Assembly: GCA_029339505.1 (NCBI GenBank)
Contig: JAQISU010000003.1
Coordinates: 17,243,001 to 17,307,000 of the forward strand
DNA from: Unio delphinus
Taxonomy: Eukaryota; Mollusca; Bivalvia; Unionida; Unionidae
DNA: 64,000 nucleotides
Reading direction: 5' to 3'
Below the pieces are notes generated by a model. The model was not told the DNA's origin and did not search any database. It saw nothing but the letters and a program-made list of their open reading frames with translations. Within the stretch, counting starts at the first letter, position 1; each line of letters begins with the position of its first letter. The translations under genes were made by a program, and so were the position numbers. This document shows, piece after piece, positions 44,031 to 55,299 of this stretch.

Positions 44031-44525
44031 GGTGCTTTATCCTAGCAATATCTAATGGATTTCATGAATTATGTCTCTGTGGATTCATGCCAACTAACCA
44101 GTGGCATGGTGCCTTGTACATTGGCTGAAAATGGACATAAAAATGATACTTGGTTAGCTTAATTATTGAAAGTACATGTATGACTATGTACCAGAGGGAA
44201 GCCATTACAAGTTTATTTGAGTGAAAGGTATTTATGCAAACACTAACCTGCAGTGGAAAATTGCCTATTTAAGTCAGTTTAAGTTGTTGCATTCATGTAG
44301 GAATAGTATTCATATTTGAAATAATTTTGATTGCATGTGGTGGCTTGCATTTAGTTGTGAATAATTTACCTTAAATCTAGTTGTTCTGCAGACAGACCAG
44401 AAAGCTTATGAGATGGTGTGCTCTTGATCATCTGTTGTTCAAGTCCATCAGTTGTCTGTCGAAATATTAGCACAAGTTTGTTATTGCTACTCCAAATGAA
44501 ATACTTGAAGGATTGCATTGAAACT
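44031..44525. other. Unannotated stretch
   Basis: No coding, tandem or TIR structure recognised. Confidence 0.3.
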
Positions 44526-44527
44526 AA

Positions 44528-44850
44528 TGTCACGCACATTAATCTCATAGTCTAGTTGGTCCTAAATGGCACACACATTAATCTCATAGTCTAGTTGGTC
44601 CCAAATGACACACACATTTATCTCATAGTCTAGTTGGTCCTAAATGGCACACACATTCATCTCATAGTCTAGTTGGTCCTAAATGACACTTTCATCTCAT
44701 AGTCTAGTTGGTCCTAAATGGCACACACACATTAATCTCTCAGTCTAGTTGGTCCTAAATGTCACACACACATGTAGCTCATAGTCTAGTTGATCCTAAA
44801 TGACACATTGATTTCATAGTCTAGTTAGGCCTAAATCGCACACACATTTA
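44528..44850. repeat. 38-40-bp minisatellite, about 8 copies
   Basis: CACACACATTAATCTCATAG followed by TCTAGTTGGTCCTAAATGG. The CTAGTTGGTCCTAAATG part is also the core of the dispersed 130-150-bp repeat nearby, so the array seems to have grown from one piece of that repeat. Confidence 0.9.
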
Positions 44851-45049
44851 CTACAACTTCTTCATCTGCTGTTCTGTGTTTTTTTGCAAAATCACAAATT
44901 GTTTAAAGAGTTTGAATTGATAATCCCCTTGCAATCATCTTTATATTTTCTTAACCTTAATGCATGCTTGATTTCCTCAGGATCATGATTTTATTTTTAT
45001 GCTTCTTGTATCACAGTGGCCATCATGAAAATCATGTTATTTGCTACTA

Positions 45050-45223
45050 CAGTAAAACCTGTCTTAAGAGGACACTGCTATGAGACCACCTGTTTTGAGA
45101 GACCAGAATTTCCATGCACAGACTTGTTGATTATATAGTGTTATGACCTGTTATGAAAGACCTGTCTTGAGGGACCATTATTTTTTTGGCAGAAGAGATG
45201 GTCTTTTAAGACAAGATCTACTG
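45050..45223. mobile_element. Tc1/mariner-like MITE (174 bp) with TA duplication
   Basis: Starts CAGTAAAACCTGTCTTAAGA and ends with the inverted AAGACAAGATCTACTG. TA flanks both sides (45048-45049, 45224-45225). The interior repeats GAGACCACCTGTTTTGAGAG-type motifs. A related copy is at 51990-52169, and a weaker resemblance begins near 48078. Confidence 0.72.
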
Positions 45224-45225
45224 TA

Positions 45226-46100
45226 CTCCAACATGGACAGTCATATCAACAGGTGATGTTTACTAAAATATTTCATAATATGTTTAGTTGGTGTGGACCT
45301 GATGTCCAATATGGGCACCACATCAGATTTCTCAGCAGGTGATATGTACTAAAAGATTTCGTAAGATGTTTAGTTGTGTGGACCTGATGTCTAAAATGGT
45401 CATTACAGCAGATTTCTCAGCAGGTGATATGTACTAAAAGATGTTTAGTTGGTGTGGACCTGATGTCCAATATGGCCAAAACAGCAGATTTCTTGAAAAT
45501 CATGTTTCTGAATGGTTGTGTGAACATGGGGTTTTCATTAAAAGATGTCCAGTGTGCCAACACAAAAGCCATTTTGAAATGTGTGGTATTGCTAGTTCTG
45601 CATGGATGGCCATATCAAACTTAGGTTTTCACTAAAAGACTTTAACTAATGTCTTGCTGGTTATAAATTAAAATGTTGCTGATTTGTTATCCAACATTGC
45701 TATCATAGCAGCCATCTTAAAAATGTTATCAAAACTCCACCTGAACAGAAATACATGTTCTTGTCAGAAGACTTCTTATTAGGTCTGGTTGGGTCTCAAT
45801 GATAATGGTGCCAATCTGACATCCAATATGGCCTCCTCATAAATGAATGTTTAATCAACCTGAAGTTTCACTAAAATTCTTCTTATGAAATGTAGTTGGT
45901 CTTAAATGAAAATGATGCTGATCTGACATCCATTATGACCACATAAATCCATGATGAAAATATTGTTATTGCTACATCACTTAAAAGGAAGTACATGTAT
46001 TTAAACTATTATCTCTACTCCTCCTAAATGGATGGCTATATCAGCATGATGTTTTCATCAACATACATGTACTTCTTATGATACCAACTTGGTTTAAAGG
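45226..46100. repeat. Degenerate dispersed repeat, about 130-150-bp period (second block)
   Basis: Repeated TTTAGTTGGTGTGGACCTGA / TGTCCAATATGGCCACC-like / AGCAGATTTCTCAGCAGGTG segments, then versions with CTTAAATGAAAATGATGCTG. Three successive copies near 45270-45480 are closely similar. ORFs here (45424-45635) encode only the repeat. Confidence 0.6.
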
Positions 46101-46106
46101 AAAATG

Positions 46107-46408
46107 ACCGCTTGGCTTAGTGGTTAGAGTATCCACATTGGATGCAGGGGGTCATCGGTTTGGTTTCCACCCGAGTCATACCAAAGACCTATAAAAATGG
46201 TACCTACAGCTGCTTCACTTGGCATTCATGATTAAGAGGTTAGTGTTAGGACTGGTCAGCCTGGTGTAAGTATAATGTGACTGGGTGGGACATCATGCTA
46301 CATGTCTGGGAATGATGCCCCATTGCTAGATGTCACTATAAACTATCACATTGCAGACATTTTAGCGATATGACTGAAAAATTGTTAAAGCTATGTAGAA
46401 ATCCAAAT
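46107..46408 (+). mobile_element. SINE family 2, near full length
   Basis: A box GGCTTAGTGGTTAGAGTATC and a weak B box (GGTTTGGTTTCCACCC), then the family body and tail (GATATGACTGAAAAATTGTT AAAGC). Pieces of its 3' end (TTGTTAAAGCTATGTTA) recur at about 46428 and 46668, suggesting local duplication. Confidence 0.82.
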
Positions 46409-46971
46409 GACATCACTAAAGGAAATTGTTAAAGCTATGTTAGGACACACTGTACAAATGGTAAGGAAAAATGGGAATCAGTCTGGAAATGGGTTTTCAT
46501 AAATAGGTTTGGCTGACCAGGATTGGTTAATAATGTAAGTTATGTTTTAGGGAAAAAATATTTTGATAGCTTATTCTAGTTGTTAATGAAAAAAATAGAG
46601 GCATTGTTTTATTGATGGAATGTCAGTCCTTGGACAGTCTTTAATTTGTACTGTGAGTTCTAAGGAAATTTTTAAAGCTATGTTAAAAATCCAAATGTCA
46701 TCACTATAGGAAAATGTATATTCATTATGGTAGCCATGGTGGTCATCACTGTCTTAAGAAAACTTCTTGTCATTACTTAGCTGAATGGATTTTTATGACA
46801 TGGAAGTTAGACCAAAAGGCTTCTAATGATGCCTGCTTTGTCCTAAATGAAAATGGTGCCAAGCTGACATCCAAATGTCGGCCACAACAGCTAATTTTTA
46901 AATGGTTTTTTCATTGAGGAATATCATTGATGGGTTTGCTTATCTTACATTTCTGGAAATTCTTTCTGATT
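46409..46971. other. SINE-tail duplicates and a dispersed-repeat piece
   Basis: Holds two extra copies of the SINE family 2 tail and, at 46735-46915, another block of the 130-150-bp dispersed repeat (GTCCTAAATGAAAATGGTGC). No gene. Confidence 0.5.
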
Positions 46972-47412
46972 TAGTCCCTTTGAGATGTCTGCCTAGTAGA
47001 GTATTAGTCCCTTTGAGATGTCTGCCTAGTAGAGTATTAGTCCCTTTGAGATGTCTGCCCAGTATGGCATTAGTCCCTTTGAGATGTCTGCCTAGTAGAG
47101 TATTAGTCCCTTTGAGATGTCTACATAGTATAGTATTAGTCCCTTGAGATGTCTGCCTAGTAGAGCATTAGTCTCTTTGAGATGTCTGCCTAGTAGAGTA
47201 TTAGTCCCTTTGAGATGTCTGCCTAGTAGAGTATTAGTCCCTTTGAGATGTCTGCCTAGTAGAGCATTAGTCCCTTTGAGATGTCTGCCCAGTAGAGCAT
47301 TAGTCCCGTTGAGATGTCTGCCCAGTAGAGTATTAGTCCCTTTGAGATGTCTGCCTTGTAGAGTATTAGTCCCTTTGAGATGTCTGCCTAGTAGAGTATT
47401 AGTCCCTTTGAT
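46972..47412. repeat. 33-bp minisatellite, about 13 copies
   Basis: TTAGTCCCTTTGAGATGTCT followed by GCCTAGTAGAGTA. The 11-codon period gives long ORFs on both strands that are not genes. Confidence 0.93.
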
Positions 47413-47594
47413 AAAGAAAGAAACATGAACTTTCCCCCAAAATTTGATCTTTGTGCGAGGAGTCTGGTTTAACAAGGATTCAGTTTTGAAAATTCTAAAT
47501 TAGTTTTTACAAGGTGGTGCAAAACCTGACAGACCTGGTCAGGCCAGTTACCTATGACAGTTACCTATCATAACTAATACATGTGTGTCTGTGT

Positions 47595-47597
47595 CTT

Positions 47598-47660
<63 letters not shown>
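47595..47660. repeat. (TA)n microsatellite
   Basis: About 30 TA dinucleotides following GTGTGTCTGTGTCTTTGTGTG. Confidence 0.95.
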
Positions 47661-47666
<6 letters not shown>

Positions 47667-48360
47667 TGTTTGCTTTTGGTTCTCTTAGGCATTTTTAACT
47701 TTTGATATGTCCAAATTGTATCAACCTACCTTTGCTTCAATTAACTGAATAGTCAAGCAATGTCATGGTGGACAGGTTGTTTCAAAAATTTCATTTGGTA
47801 ATTTTTATTAGCTTTATTCTGCTCTCTGCTTTGGCAACATCCAAAGTAATTTACCATGACAAGTTGTGATAGTGTTAGCAACAGGTGTTTGTGCCATTTA
47901 CCTACTGTGGCTTTATCAGGATGTCCACCTGGTTATCCCATGTACCTGCTGTACTTTGTAATTTTGTCAGCCAAATACCAAAATGACTTAAAGATATATC
48001 TGTGTCTCTTTATGACTAACACATTGAGATCAAGTATCTGTATATAATACAGGGAGACCTGCCTACCGATTACAGGTACCTGTACATACAGTGAGATCTC
48101 TCTAAAAAGAATGCTTGAAGGACCAACCAATTTTATCTGTTATGAACATGTATCACTTATATAGAGATCAATTTTTAAGTGAAATTGTGTTGGGTGAATT
48201 AATTAATCAATACATTGATGATTTCCAATACAATCGATACAGCAGTTAAGAATCTTTTCAAAATAATTCTTACCTTATATGATTTACGATAATATTCAGC
48301 AATCACAAATAATCATTGTTTTACATTTACTTTTTAAGTTGAGAATTAACTGTAGACAGC
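47661..48360. other. Unannotated stretch, possible degraded MITE
   Basis: CAGTGAGATCTCTCTAAAAA and CTTGAAGGACCAACCAATTT near 48078-48135 resemble the CAGT-ended MITE family, but no second end was found. Otherwise nothing is recognised. Confidence 0.3.
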
Positions 48361-49843
48361 TGATGTAGGGATATACACTCAGGCCCTCACCTGGGGGGGG
48401 GGGGGACAACCATGGCACTTGTCAGGGGCGCGAGCTAGATAGGGGCCCAAGTTTTAAAATATACGCACATATTTGAAACACGAAAGGGGCCCAAACTGTC
48501 AGCTGCCTGGGTCCAGAATTTCCTAGGTGCGGGCCTGATACACTCATTAATGTCTGATGTAGGGATATACACTCATTAATGTCTGATGTAGGGATATACA
48601 CTCATTAATGTCTGTTGTAAGGATATACACTCATTAATGTCTGATGTAGGGATATAAACTCGTTAATGTCTGATGTAAGGATATACACTCATTAATGTCT
48701 GATGTAGGGATATACACTCATTAATGTCTGATGTAGGGATATACACTCATTAATGTTGGATGTAAGGATATACACTCATTAATGTCTGATGTAGGGATAT
48801 ACACTCATTAATGTCTGATGTAAGGATATACACTCATTAATGTCTGATGTAAGGATATACACTTAAATATTGTCTGATGTAGGGATATACACTCATTAAT
48901 GTCTGATGTAAGGATATACACTCATTAATGTCTGATGTAAGGATATACACTCATTAATGTTGGATGTAAGGATATACACTCATTAATGTCTGATGTAAGG
49001 ATATACACTCATTAATGTCTGATGTAGGGATATACACTCATTAATGTCTGATGTAAGGATATACACTCATTAATGTCTGATGTAAGGATATACACTCATT
49101 AATGTCTGATGTAAGGATATACACTCATTAATGTCTGATGTAAGGATATACACTCATTAATGTCTGATGTAAGGATATACACTCATTAATGTCTGATGTA
49201 AGGATATACACTCATTAATGTCTGATGTAGGGATATACACTCATTAATGTCTGATGTAGGGATATACACTCATTAATGTCGGATGTAGGGATATACACTC
49301 ATTAATGTCTGATGTAGGGATATACACTCATTAATGTCTGATGTAGGGATATACACTCATTAATGTCTGATGTAGGGATATACGCTCATTAATGTCTGAT
49401 GTAAGGATATACACTCATTAATGTCTGATGTAAGGATATACACTCATTAATGTCTGATGTAAGGATATACACTCATTAATGTCTGATGTAGGGATATACA
49501 CTCATTAATGTCTGATGTAGGGATATACACTCATTAATGTCGGATGTAGGGATATACACTCATTAATGTCTGATGTAGGGATATACACTCATTAATGTCG
49601 GATGTAGGGATATACACTCATTAATGTCTGATGTAGGGATATACACTCATTAATGTCTGATGTAGGGATATACGCTCATTAATGTCTGATGTAAGGATAT
49701 ACACTCATTAATGTCGGATGTAAGGATATACACTCATTAATGTCTGATGTAAGGATATACACTCATTAATGTCTGATGTAGGGATATACACGCATTAATG
49801 TCTGATGTAAGGATATACACTCATTAATGTCTGATGTGGTTTG
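48361..49843. repeat. 29-bp minisatellite, about 45 copies, interrupted by a hAT-like MITE
   Basis: GATGTAGGGATATACACTCA followed by TTAATGTCT. GTAGGG and GTAAGG units occur in runs, and CGGATG or TGGATG variants recur at intervals. A multi-unit string with the rare TACGCTC unit appears twice (about 49384 and about 49670). The first unit is split by the MITE at 48381-48537. Confidence 0.95.
48381..48537. mobile_element. hAT-like MITE (157 bp) inserted in the 29-bp array
   Basis: Ends (C)AGGCCCTCACCTGGG and CCTAGGTGCGGGCCTG form an imperfect inverted repeat of about 16 bp. ATACACTC flanks both sides (48373-48380, 48538-48545), an 8-bp target duplication drawn from the array unit. A G run (13 bases, about 48393-48405) lies just inside the left end, and GGGGCCCAA motifs occur in the middle. 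Confidence 0.8.
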
Positions 49844-49904
49844 AAATGGCATGGCTCCAGCTAATTCCATCCTAATTATTTCATCCTGTCAGCAGTTGTT
49901 TGTT

Positions 49905-50222
49905 TGTTTGTTTGTATAGGATTTTTAACATAGCTTTAACAACATTTCAGTCATATCGCTACGAGGTATACAGCGAGGCAGTTTATAGTGATGTCTAGCA
50001 CTGGGGCATCATGCCGCAGACATGTAGCTTAATGTCCCACCCAGTGACATTATCCTGACACCAGGCCAACCAGTCCTAACACTAACCTCTTAATGCTGAG
50101 CATCAAGTGAGGCAGCTGTTTGTACCTTTTTTGTAAGTCTTTGGTATGATTCGGCCGGGGAGCGAACCCAAGATTTCCCACTTATACGGCGGACGCTCCA
50201 ACACTAGGCCACCGGACCGGTT
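49905..50222 (-). mobile_element. SINE family 2, full length with promoter boxes
   Basis: On the - strand the head reads GGTCCGGTGGCCTAGTGTTG (A box) and GGGTTCGCTCCCCGG (B box). The family body follows, and the copy ends in a (CAAA)n tail (about 49898-49918). It is the least degraded family 2 copy in the window. Confidence 0.87.
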
Positions 50223-50505
50223 AATTGTTTATTACTTATATCAATGTAATGTAGTCATTATAGACATGTTCACCATCTATGATTATAAAAATTGGTGATA
50301 ATTTAAAAACCACTTTATGTGAAGCTTGCCTGTTCCTTTGTATCTTGTCCACTTTGATTGAATTTGAAGGTTACACTTCTGGATTGTCATGCAGTGTAAA
50401 TATTACATTGAGTTCTGATTGGTGTGTATTGTATATTCAAGTCCATGGTAAAAGAATAATTCAATCCAATATTAATCAGCAGAAAAGAATCATCTCACAA
50501 AAGTG

Positions 50506-50761
50506 GCTGTTAATGATCAATAGGAACATGTCTGCAATTTTGTTTCCTTTTCCATTGCTGTTAATGATCAGTAGGAACATGTCTGCAATTTTGTTTCCTT
50601 TTCCATTGCTGTTAATGATCAATAGGAACATGTCTGCAATTTTGTTTCCTTTTCCATTGCTGTTAATGATCAGTAGGAACATGTCTGCAATTTTGTTTCC
50701 TTTTCCATTGCTGTTAATGATCAATAGGAACAAGTCTGCAATTTTGTTTCCTTTTCCATTG
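50506..50761. repeat. 51-bp tandem repeat, 5 copies
   Basis: GCTGTTAATGATCAATAGGA, then ACATGTCTGCAATTTTGTTT, then CCTTTTCCATT. Copies alternate ATCAATAGG and ATCAGTAGG, hinting at a 102-bp higher unit. The 17-codon period gives artefactual ORFs. Confidence 0.93.
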
Positions 50762-51442
50762 AATATGTAAGCATCAACTGACCATGCCAATTGAATAAAT
50801 AACAACAAACTTAGAGGGAGTAAATTCCAAAACATGAGTTATGGTCACCTTGTTGATTTCTAGAAAGTAAGTTGATTTGCTCAATAATTTCCTTCAGACA
50901 GAAACAGGTGACAGTGCTCAACAGTTTTTTTGTGTGCATATGCAGCAAGTACAATATGATTTGATTGTTGTCTTAGTCATCTGCCACATATGGATATGAT
51001 TTACAAGAAAACTGCACTATTTGGATAGTAATGACTTCTAAACTTAAGTGAAGACATGAAATTAGATTTTTTTTTAAGCATTCATAGTGCAAAATTATGG
51101 GTGTGGTGACCAAGATGGGTCCTGCTTCTGGTCAAAAGGAGCAGACTGTAAGGGCTTAACAAGTTTAATTAAAACAATGAAAACTAACAGGTACTCAGAT
51201 GGGATGTTATTTACAGGGTATTTACAAGGCTGTATAAATAACAACAGATTCAGGGGAGGTTCTGTAGTCTTTTTTCAATCAGTGCTTATTGAATTTCGCA
51301 AAAGATTTAGGAAAATGCTACAGTAGTCATTCAATGTCTCACATTTTGCCCATTTGGTATAAACTAAGGTATTTCTCTTGACCAAACTTTAAATGAGCAT
51401 GGAATGTTTGTTTTTGGTAAGGAAACCTTAAAAACTAAAAAT
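50762..51442. other. Unannotated stretch
   Basis: A 79-codon ORF (51087-51326) of balanced composition but without splice pair or family motif; nothing else seen. Confidence 0.25.
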
Positions 51443-51705
51443 GGGGCCCAGAGTGGCAGAGTTGTCTAAAGCACTTTCCGTTACGGATTACTGCCACCTC
51501 ACTTCTGGCTGCATGGGTTCAAGTCTTAAATTCGGCTAATGTGGGTATGTGAGAAAGCTTGCCAATACCTTCTTATGGGTCGGTGGTTCTTTCCGGGTTT
51601 TTTTTCCGGGTTCTTCTTCCACCAATAATACTGGCCACCATGTATAGCCTATCGTGTGCTGAAAAATGGTGTTTAATCCTACAACAACTACAACAACAAC
51701 AACCT
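51443..51705 (+). mobile_element. SINE family 1, full-length copy
   Basis: GGGGCCCAGAGTGGCAGAGT (A box), CATGGGTTCAAGTC (B box), body with CACCAATAATACTGGCCACC and tail GGTGTTTAATCCTACAACAA plus CAA repeats. Confidence 0.87.
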
Positions 51706-51989
51706 GAATCCAATTAAAATTCTTGTGTGTACATGTACTTACCATGATGCAATATCACTGGTCAGGGTGAAAGGATTGTCATTGTGGTCCAGTAAATTGA
51801 TATATATCTTTGTAACATACAAGTGGCCAGACATCTGACAGTTAAATGTGGTGGTGTTTTGCGTTGACCCTGGGTAATTTAAGATAATATATTCCAGAGT
51901 AAATATAAATAAAAATTGGAAGTTGCTATCAGTGCCTGTGTAATATTACACACTGTCTGTGGATTGGAGATGGATAAAAAATCTTAATA

Positions 51990-52169
51990 CAATGGAACCT
52001 GTCTTCAAAGACCACCCCTTCTGGCAAAACATAATGGTCTCTCATGACAGGTGGTCTATCATAACAGGTCATAATGCAATAAAATCAATAAATCTGTACA
52101 TGGAGAACCAGGTCTCTCAGGACAGATGGTCTCTCATAGCAGTAGTCTCTCAAGACAGGTTTTTTACTG
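51990..52169. mobile_element. Tc1/mariner-like MITE, second copy (180 bp)
   Basis: Starts CAATGGAACCTGTCTTCAAA and ends AAGACAGGTTTTTTACTG, with TA on both sides (51988-51989, 52170-52171). Interior GGTCTCTCAKGACAG-type motifs are repeated several times. Related to 45050-45223. Confidence 0.72.
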
Positions 52170-52195
52170 TAGTCACACAAGTTATGGAATTGGTT

Positions 52196-53460
52196 TCCAG
52201 GTAATTGAGGCTAATGGTCAGTGAGAAGGATAGCTGCAATGCCTGCCTGGTAATGTTGGTTGGCACTTTACCTAGGGTATTTCCTATCCAACCCCACCTT
52301 CTCTTTTTCAATTCATCCTCTATTGGAAGCAGGTAGGTTCTCTGCCAAAGGTTGGCATTCCTCATGGTGTCTTGACAGCTGATCTGGAGAATTTTTCATA
52401 GCTGTTGATGAAGGTCTGAACTCTCTTTGTGGTCATCTTGGTGGTTCTCCAGGTCTCTGCTCCATACTGACTCACATTGGAGTTGAACAGTTTGAAATTG
52501 ATAGTCAAGGAAATTTCTTTTGGAGCTGCAGATGTTCTTGAGGTGGATGAAAGCTGCTCTTGTCTTTCCAATCCTTGCATTGACATCTGCATCTGTGCCA
52601 CCCGGCTGGTTGATAATGCTAGTCAAGTACATGAAGGACTCCACCTCTTCCAGGGGACTTCCTTGCAGTGTGACTGAATTGTTACTGACATAATTTATCT
52701 TGATGATCTTGGTCATGTCTTTGTGAATGTTAAAGCCGACCTGTGCTGATGTAGCTGGCAGTACATTGGTCTTGTGCTGTATTTGCTGCTGACTGTGAGA
52801 CAAGATCACTAGGTCATCATCAAGTTGACTCCACAGTGTCCACTGGATCCCATTTCTCCACCTGTTAGTGGGTGTTTTTATAATCCAGTTGATGTCGAGA
52901 AGGAAGAGAAATGGCAGCAGCAAGCAGCCTTGCTTCACACCAGTCTACACTAGGAAGTTTCATTATAAGTGTTCTTGATAAGGTTAACCAGCTTATTTGG
53001 AATGCTGTAGTGGTGAAGAAGTTTCCAGAGTGTCTCGTGGTCCACGCTGTCAAATGTTTTCTCATAAACAACAAAAATTTGATGTAGAGCAAAAAATTCC
53101 ATTTAATTGATTGCTCAACAATGATGCAAAGAGTAGCTGTTTGATCTGTACACGATCTTTTCTGCTGGAAACCTGTTTGCCCATCTTGTAACTGTGGGTC
53201 TTTGTCTTCGTTTCAAAACTTTAAAAACTTTACCTGGTACTGACAGGAATGTGATTCCTCTGTAGTTGGAGCAACTACTGAGGTCACCAATTTTGGGATC
53301 TTGATGAGGTGTCCCTTCCAGTCAGTCGGTATTTCTTTTTCTTCTTCCCAGATCTTCTCAAAGGCCCGGGGGGGGGGGAAGCCATTCCACTGAAGTTTCT
53401 AGATCTGCTCTGAGGGTATCTGCTGGGATGTCGTCAGGGGTCCAGCTGCTTTGCCATTCA
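52196..53460 (-). pseudogene. RTE-like non-LTR retrotransposon RT fragment, degraded
   Basis: Reading down on the - strand: an N-terminal RT part (EEKEIPTDWKGHLIKIPKL, about 53340), KRSCTDQTATLCII, AWTTRHSGNFF and KQGCLLLPFLFLLDINWI (about 52935). A shortened active-site region (QLDDDLVILSHSQQQ) follows, in which the usual FADD part is partly deleted. Then come VTLQGSPLEEVESFMYLTSI, GGTDADVNARIGKTRAAFIH, and the C-terminal [16 protein letters not shown] (about 52310). At least three frameshifts. A C/G run interrupts it near 53368. The family resemblance is to RTE-type endonuclease-reverse transcriptases common in molluscs. Confidence 0.82.
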
Positions 53461-54640
53461 TCATGCCCCCCACCCACCCTGGATTTCAATGCAAATCATG
53501 TTTTAGCCTACATCTGTAAAACTTAATAGCTGACCACTACATGTCTGCCTCCTCCCATTCTGCTTTCATTAATTTATTTTTATTGTTATTATTATTCTGA
53601 ATACTCATTTTTTATCAACACTATAACTACATGTACAAGATGTCATTATGTTTTTGGACTTTTCAAGTCAATATAAAGAATATTCACCCATCAGTGTTTG
53701 CCTCATTTTGATTTTTAGTGTTCAATATCTGTCTGAGGATCAGCAGTTTGTTTAAACTTTGTTTGAAATGCATATTGTGAAAAGGGGGTCTTTTGTTCAT
53801 TAACCAGATGTGCTGTTTTATTTGTCATATATCAGCTTAGAACCACACCATTTGGTAATCTCTGCTCCATTGATTTTAATGTTTGTGTTTTCCAGAGAGA
53901 GGGAGAAATGAGGGAGAGAGACTTTATACATGTATATTTATTTCTTCATTGTGGTACATTTTAGTTTAATCAGATGACAATGGATTACTTACTTGTAAAG
54001 GTGTTGCTAATAGTTCTTATCCATAAATACTTTATTTTTAAATCATTAATAATTTTTAAAAATCTGTATCAGATTGAACATCATATTATTTTTGTATTCA
54101 AATGGTTGCTTTTATACATGAATACTCTTTAGTCATACACATCTCTCTAATTTAGTCTTTACCGGGGAAAACCTGCCATGGTATTGATACACACTTCAAT
54201 TATTGATTATCTTTTTTGGTAATGAATCTTTGAAAGAGTTCAATTGTGTGAGGTATTCTGCTTTACAGGAGCTTTTCCTGTATTTATCCATATGCACGGC
54301 ACATTCACAGGTGGATCCAGGATTTATCACAGGTGGATCCAGGATTTATCACAGGTGGATCCAGGATTTATCACAGGAGGTTTGAGGTTTAAGGAGGTGC
54401 TTTGTTTGCCTTTTATATTACTTTTGACTGAACATTGTACGTGTTCTTGTTCTACTGGTGAAAGGGATTTCAACTAAAGCACCTGAAACCATCTAATTTC
54501 AGTCATACAAAATTTCATTAACAATGATCCAGATGTACTACCACACAGGCGATTCTAGAACTGGATAGTTTAGGAGCAATAGCCTTCCCCATTTGATTTA
54601 AAGGGGGCATTTTTCATTAATAGATTAGAGATTTAGAAAA
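53461..54640. other. Unannotated stretch with a small tandem repeat
   Basis: 54308-54375 holds three copies of a 22-bp unit (CACAGGTGGATCCAGGATTTAT). A purine-rich GAGAGAGGGAG stretch lies near 53895. No gene or transposon end was recognised. Confidence 0.4.
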
Positions 54641-54654
54641 AAGAAATATATACA

Positions 54655-54686
<32 letters not shown>

Positions 54687-54689
54687 AAT

Positions 54690-54985
54690 GAGGACTTTGT
54701 ATAGCACCTAATCTTTAGAAGCTCTAAGCACTTTACAACATTAGAAAACACCTTTTTAAAAAACCCATATATAATAATTTGATTACTAAAAGCAACACCA
54801 TGAAACTTGAAAATATTTTAACATGCAGAAAATATTTAAGGCAGGACACATTATTAGGTCTTTAAGTTTGTTCTTGCAGGCAATAAAGGTGAGTTTTAAG
54901 AACACTCTTGAATGGGATCACTGTGCCTTTGTGTCTAGGTTCAGTGGGCAATTTGTTCCACGTTGCTGGGCCCTGGTATGTAAAA
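54690..54985 (-). mobile_element. 3'-end fragment of the CR1/jockey-like LINE
   Basis: Matches the 3' part of the 12835-14588 copy: TTGTATAGCACCTAATCTTT at the start and TTAAGTTTGTTCTTGCAG in the middle. The C-terminal coding end (ELPIETRHKD equivalent, degraded) lies near 54940. Preceded by its TAA tail (54671-54689), then a TA run. Truncation leaves about 300 bp. Confidence 0.8.
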
Positions 54986-55244
54986 GAACATTGTCCATAT
55001 TGAACGCAGGTCTTGGAAACCCAAATTACATTAATCAAATACCAAAATAAAGGGAATTAAAAGTTCTTTGAACAATACATCAGATATACAGGTCTATGTA
55101 AAAATATACAGGCTGGTTTGGTGTGCATGGTTTTATGTAGGTAAGGGTTTAAACAATCAAAAATGACTTAAAAATATACAGGCTCGTTTGGTGTGCAAAT
55201 TCTTGCACTAGTCTTAGTTGAACATCTGTTCCAAAACAAGAGTC

Positions 55245-55245
<1 letters not shown>

Positions 55246-55298
<53 letters not shown>
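55246..55298. repeat. (AAT)n microsatellite
   Basis: About 17 AAT trinucleotides; by analogy with the two LINE ends it may be the 3' tail of the LINE remnant that follows. Confidence 0.93.
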
Positions 55299-55299
55299 C

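Noticed and set aside
50279..50835. ORFs of 163 and 119 codons
   Set aside because: Both run through the 51-bp (17-codon) tandem repeat and end where it ends.
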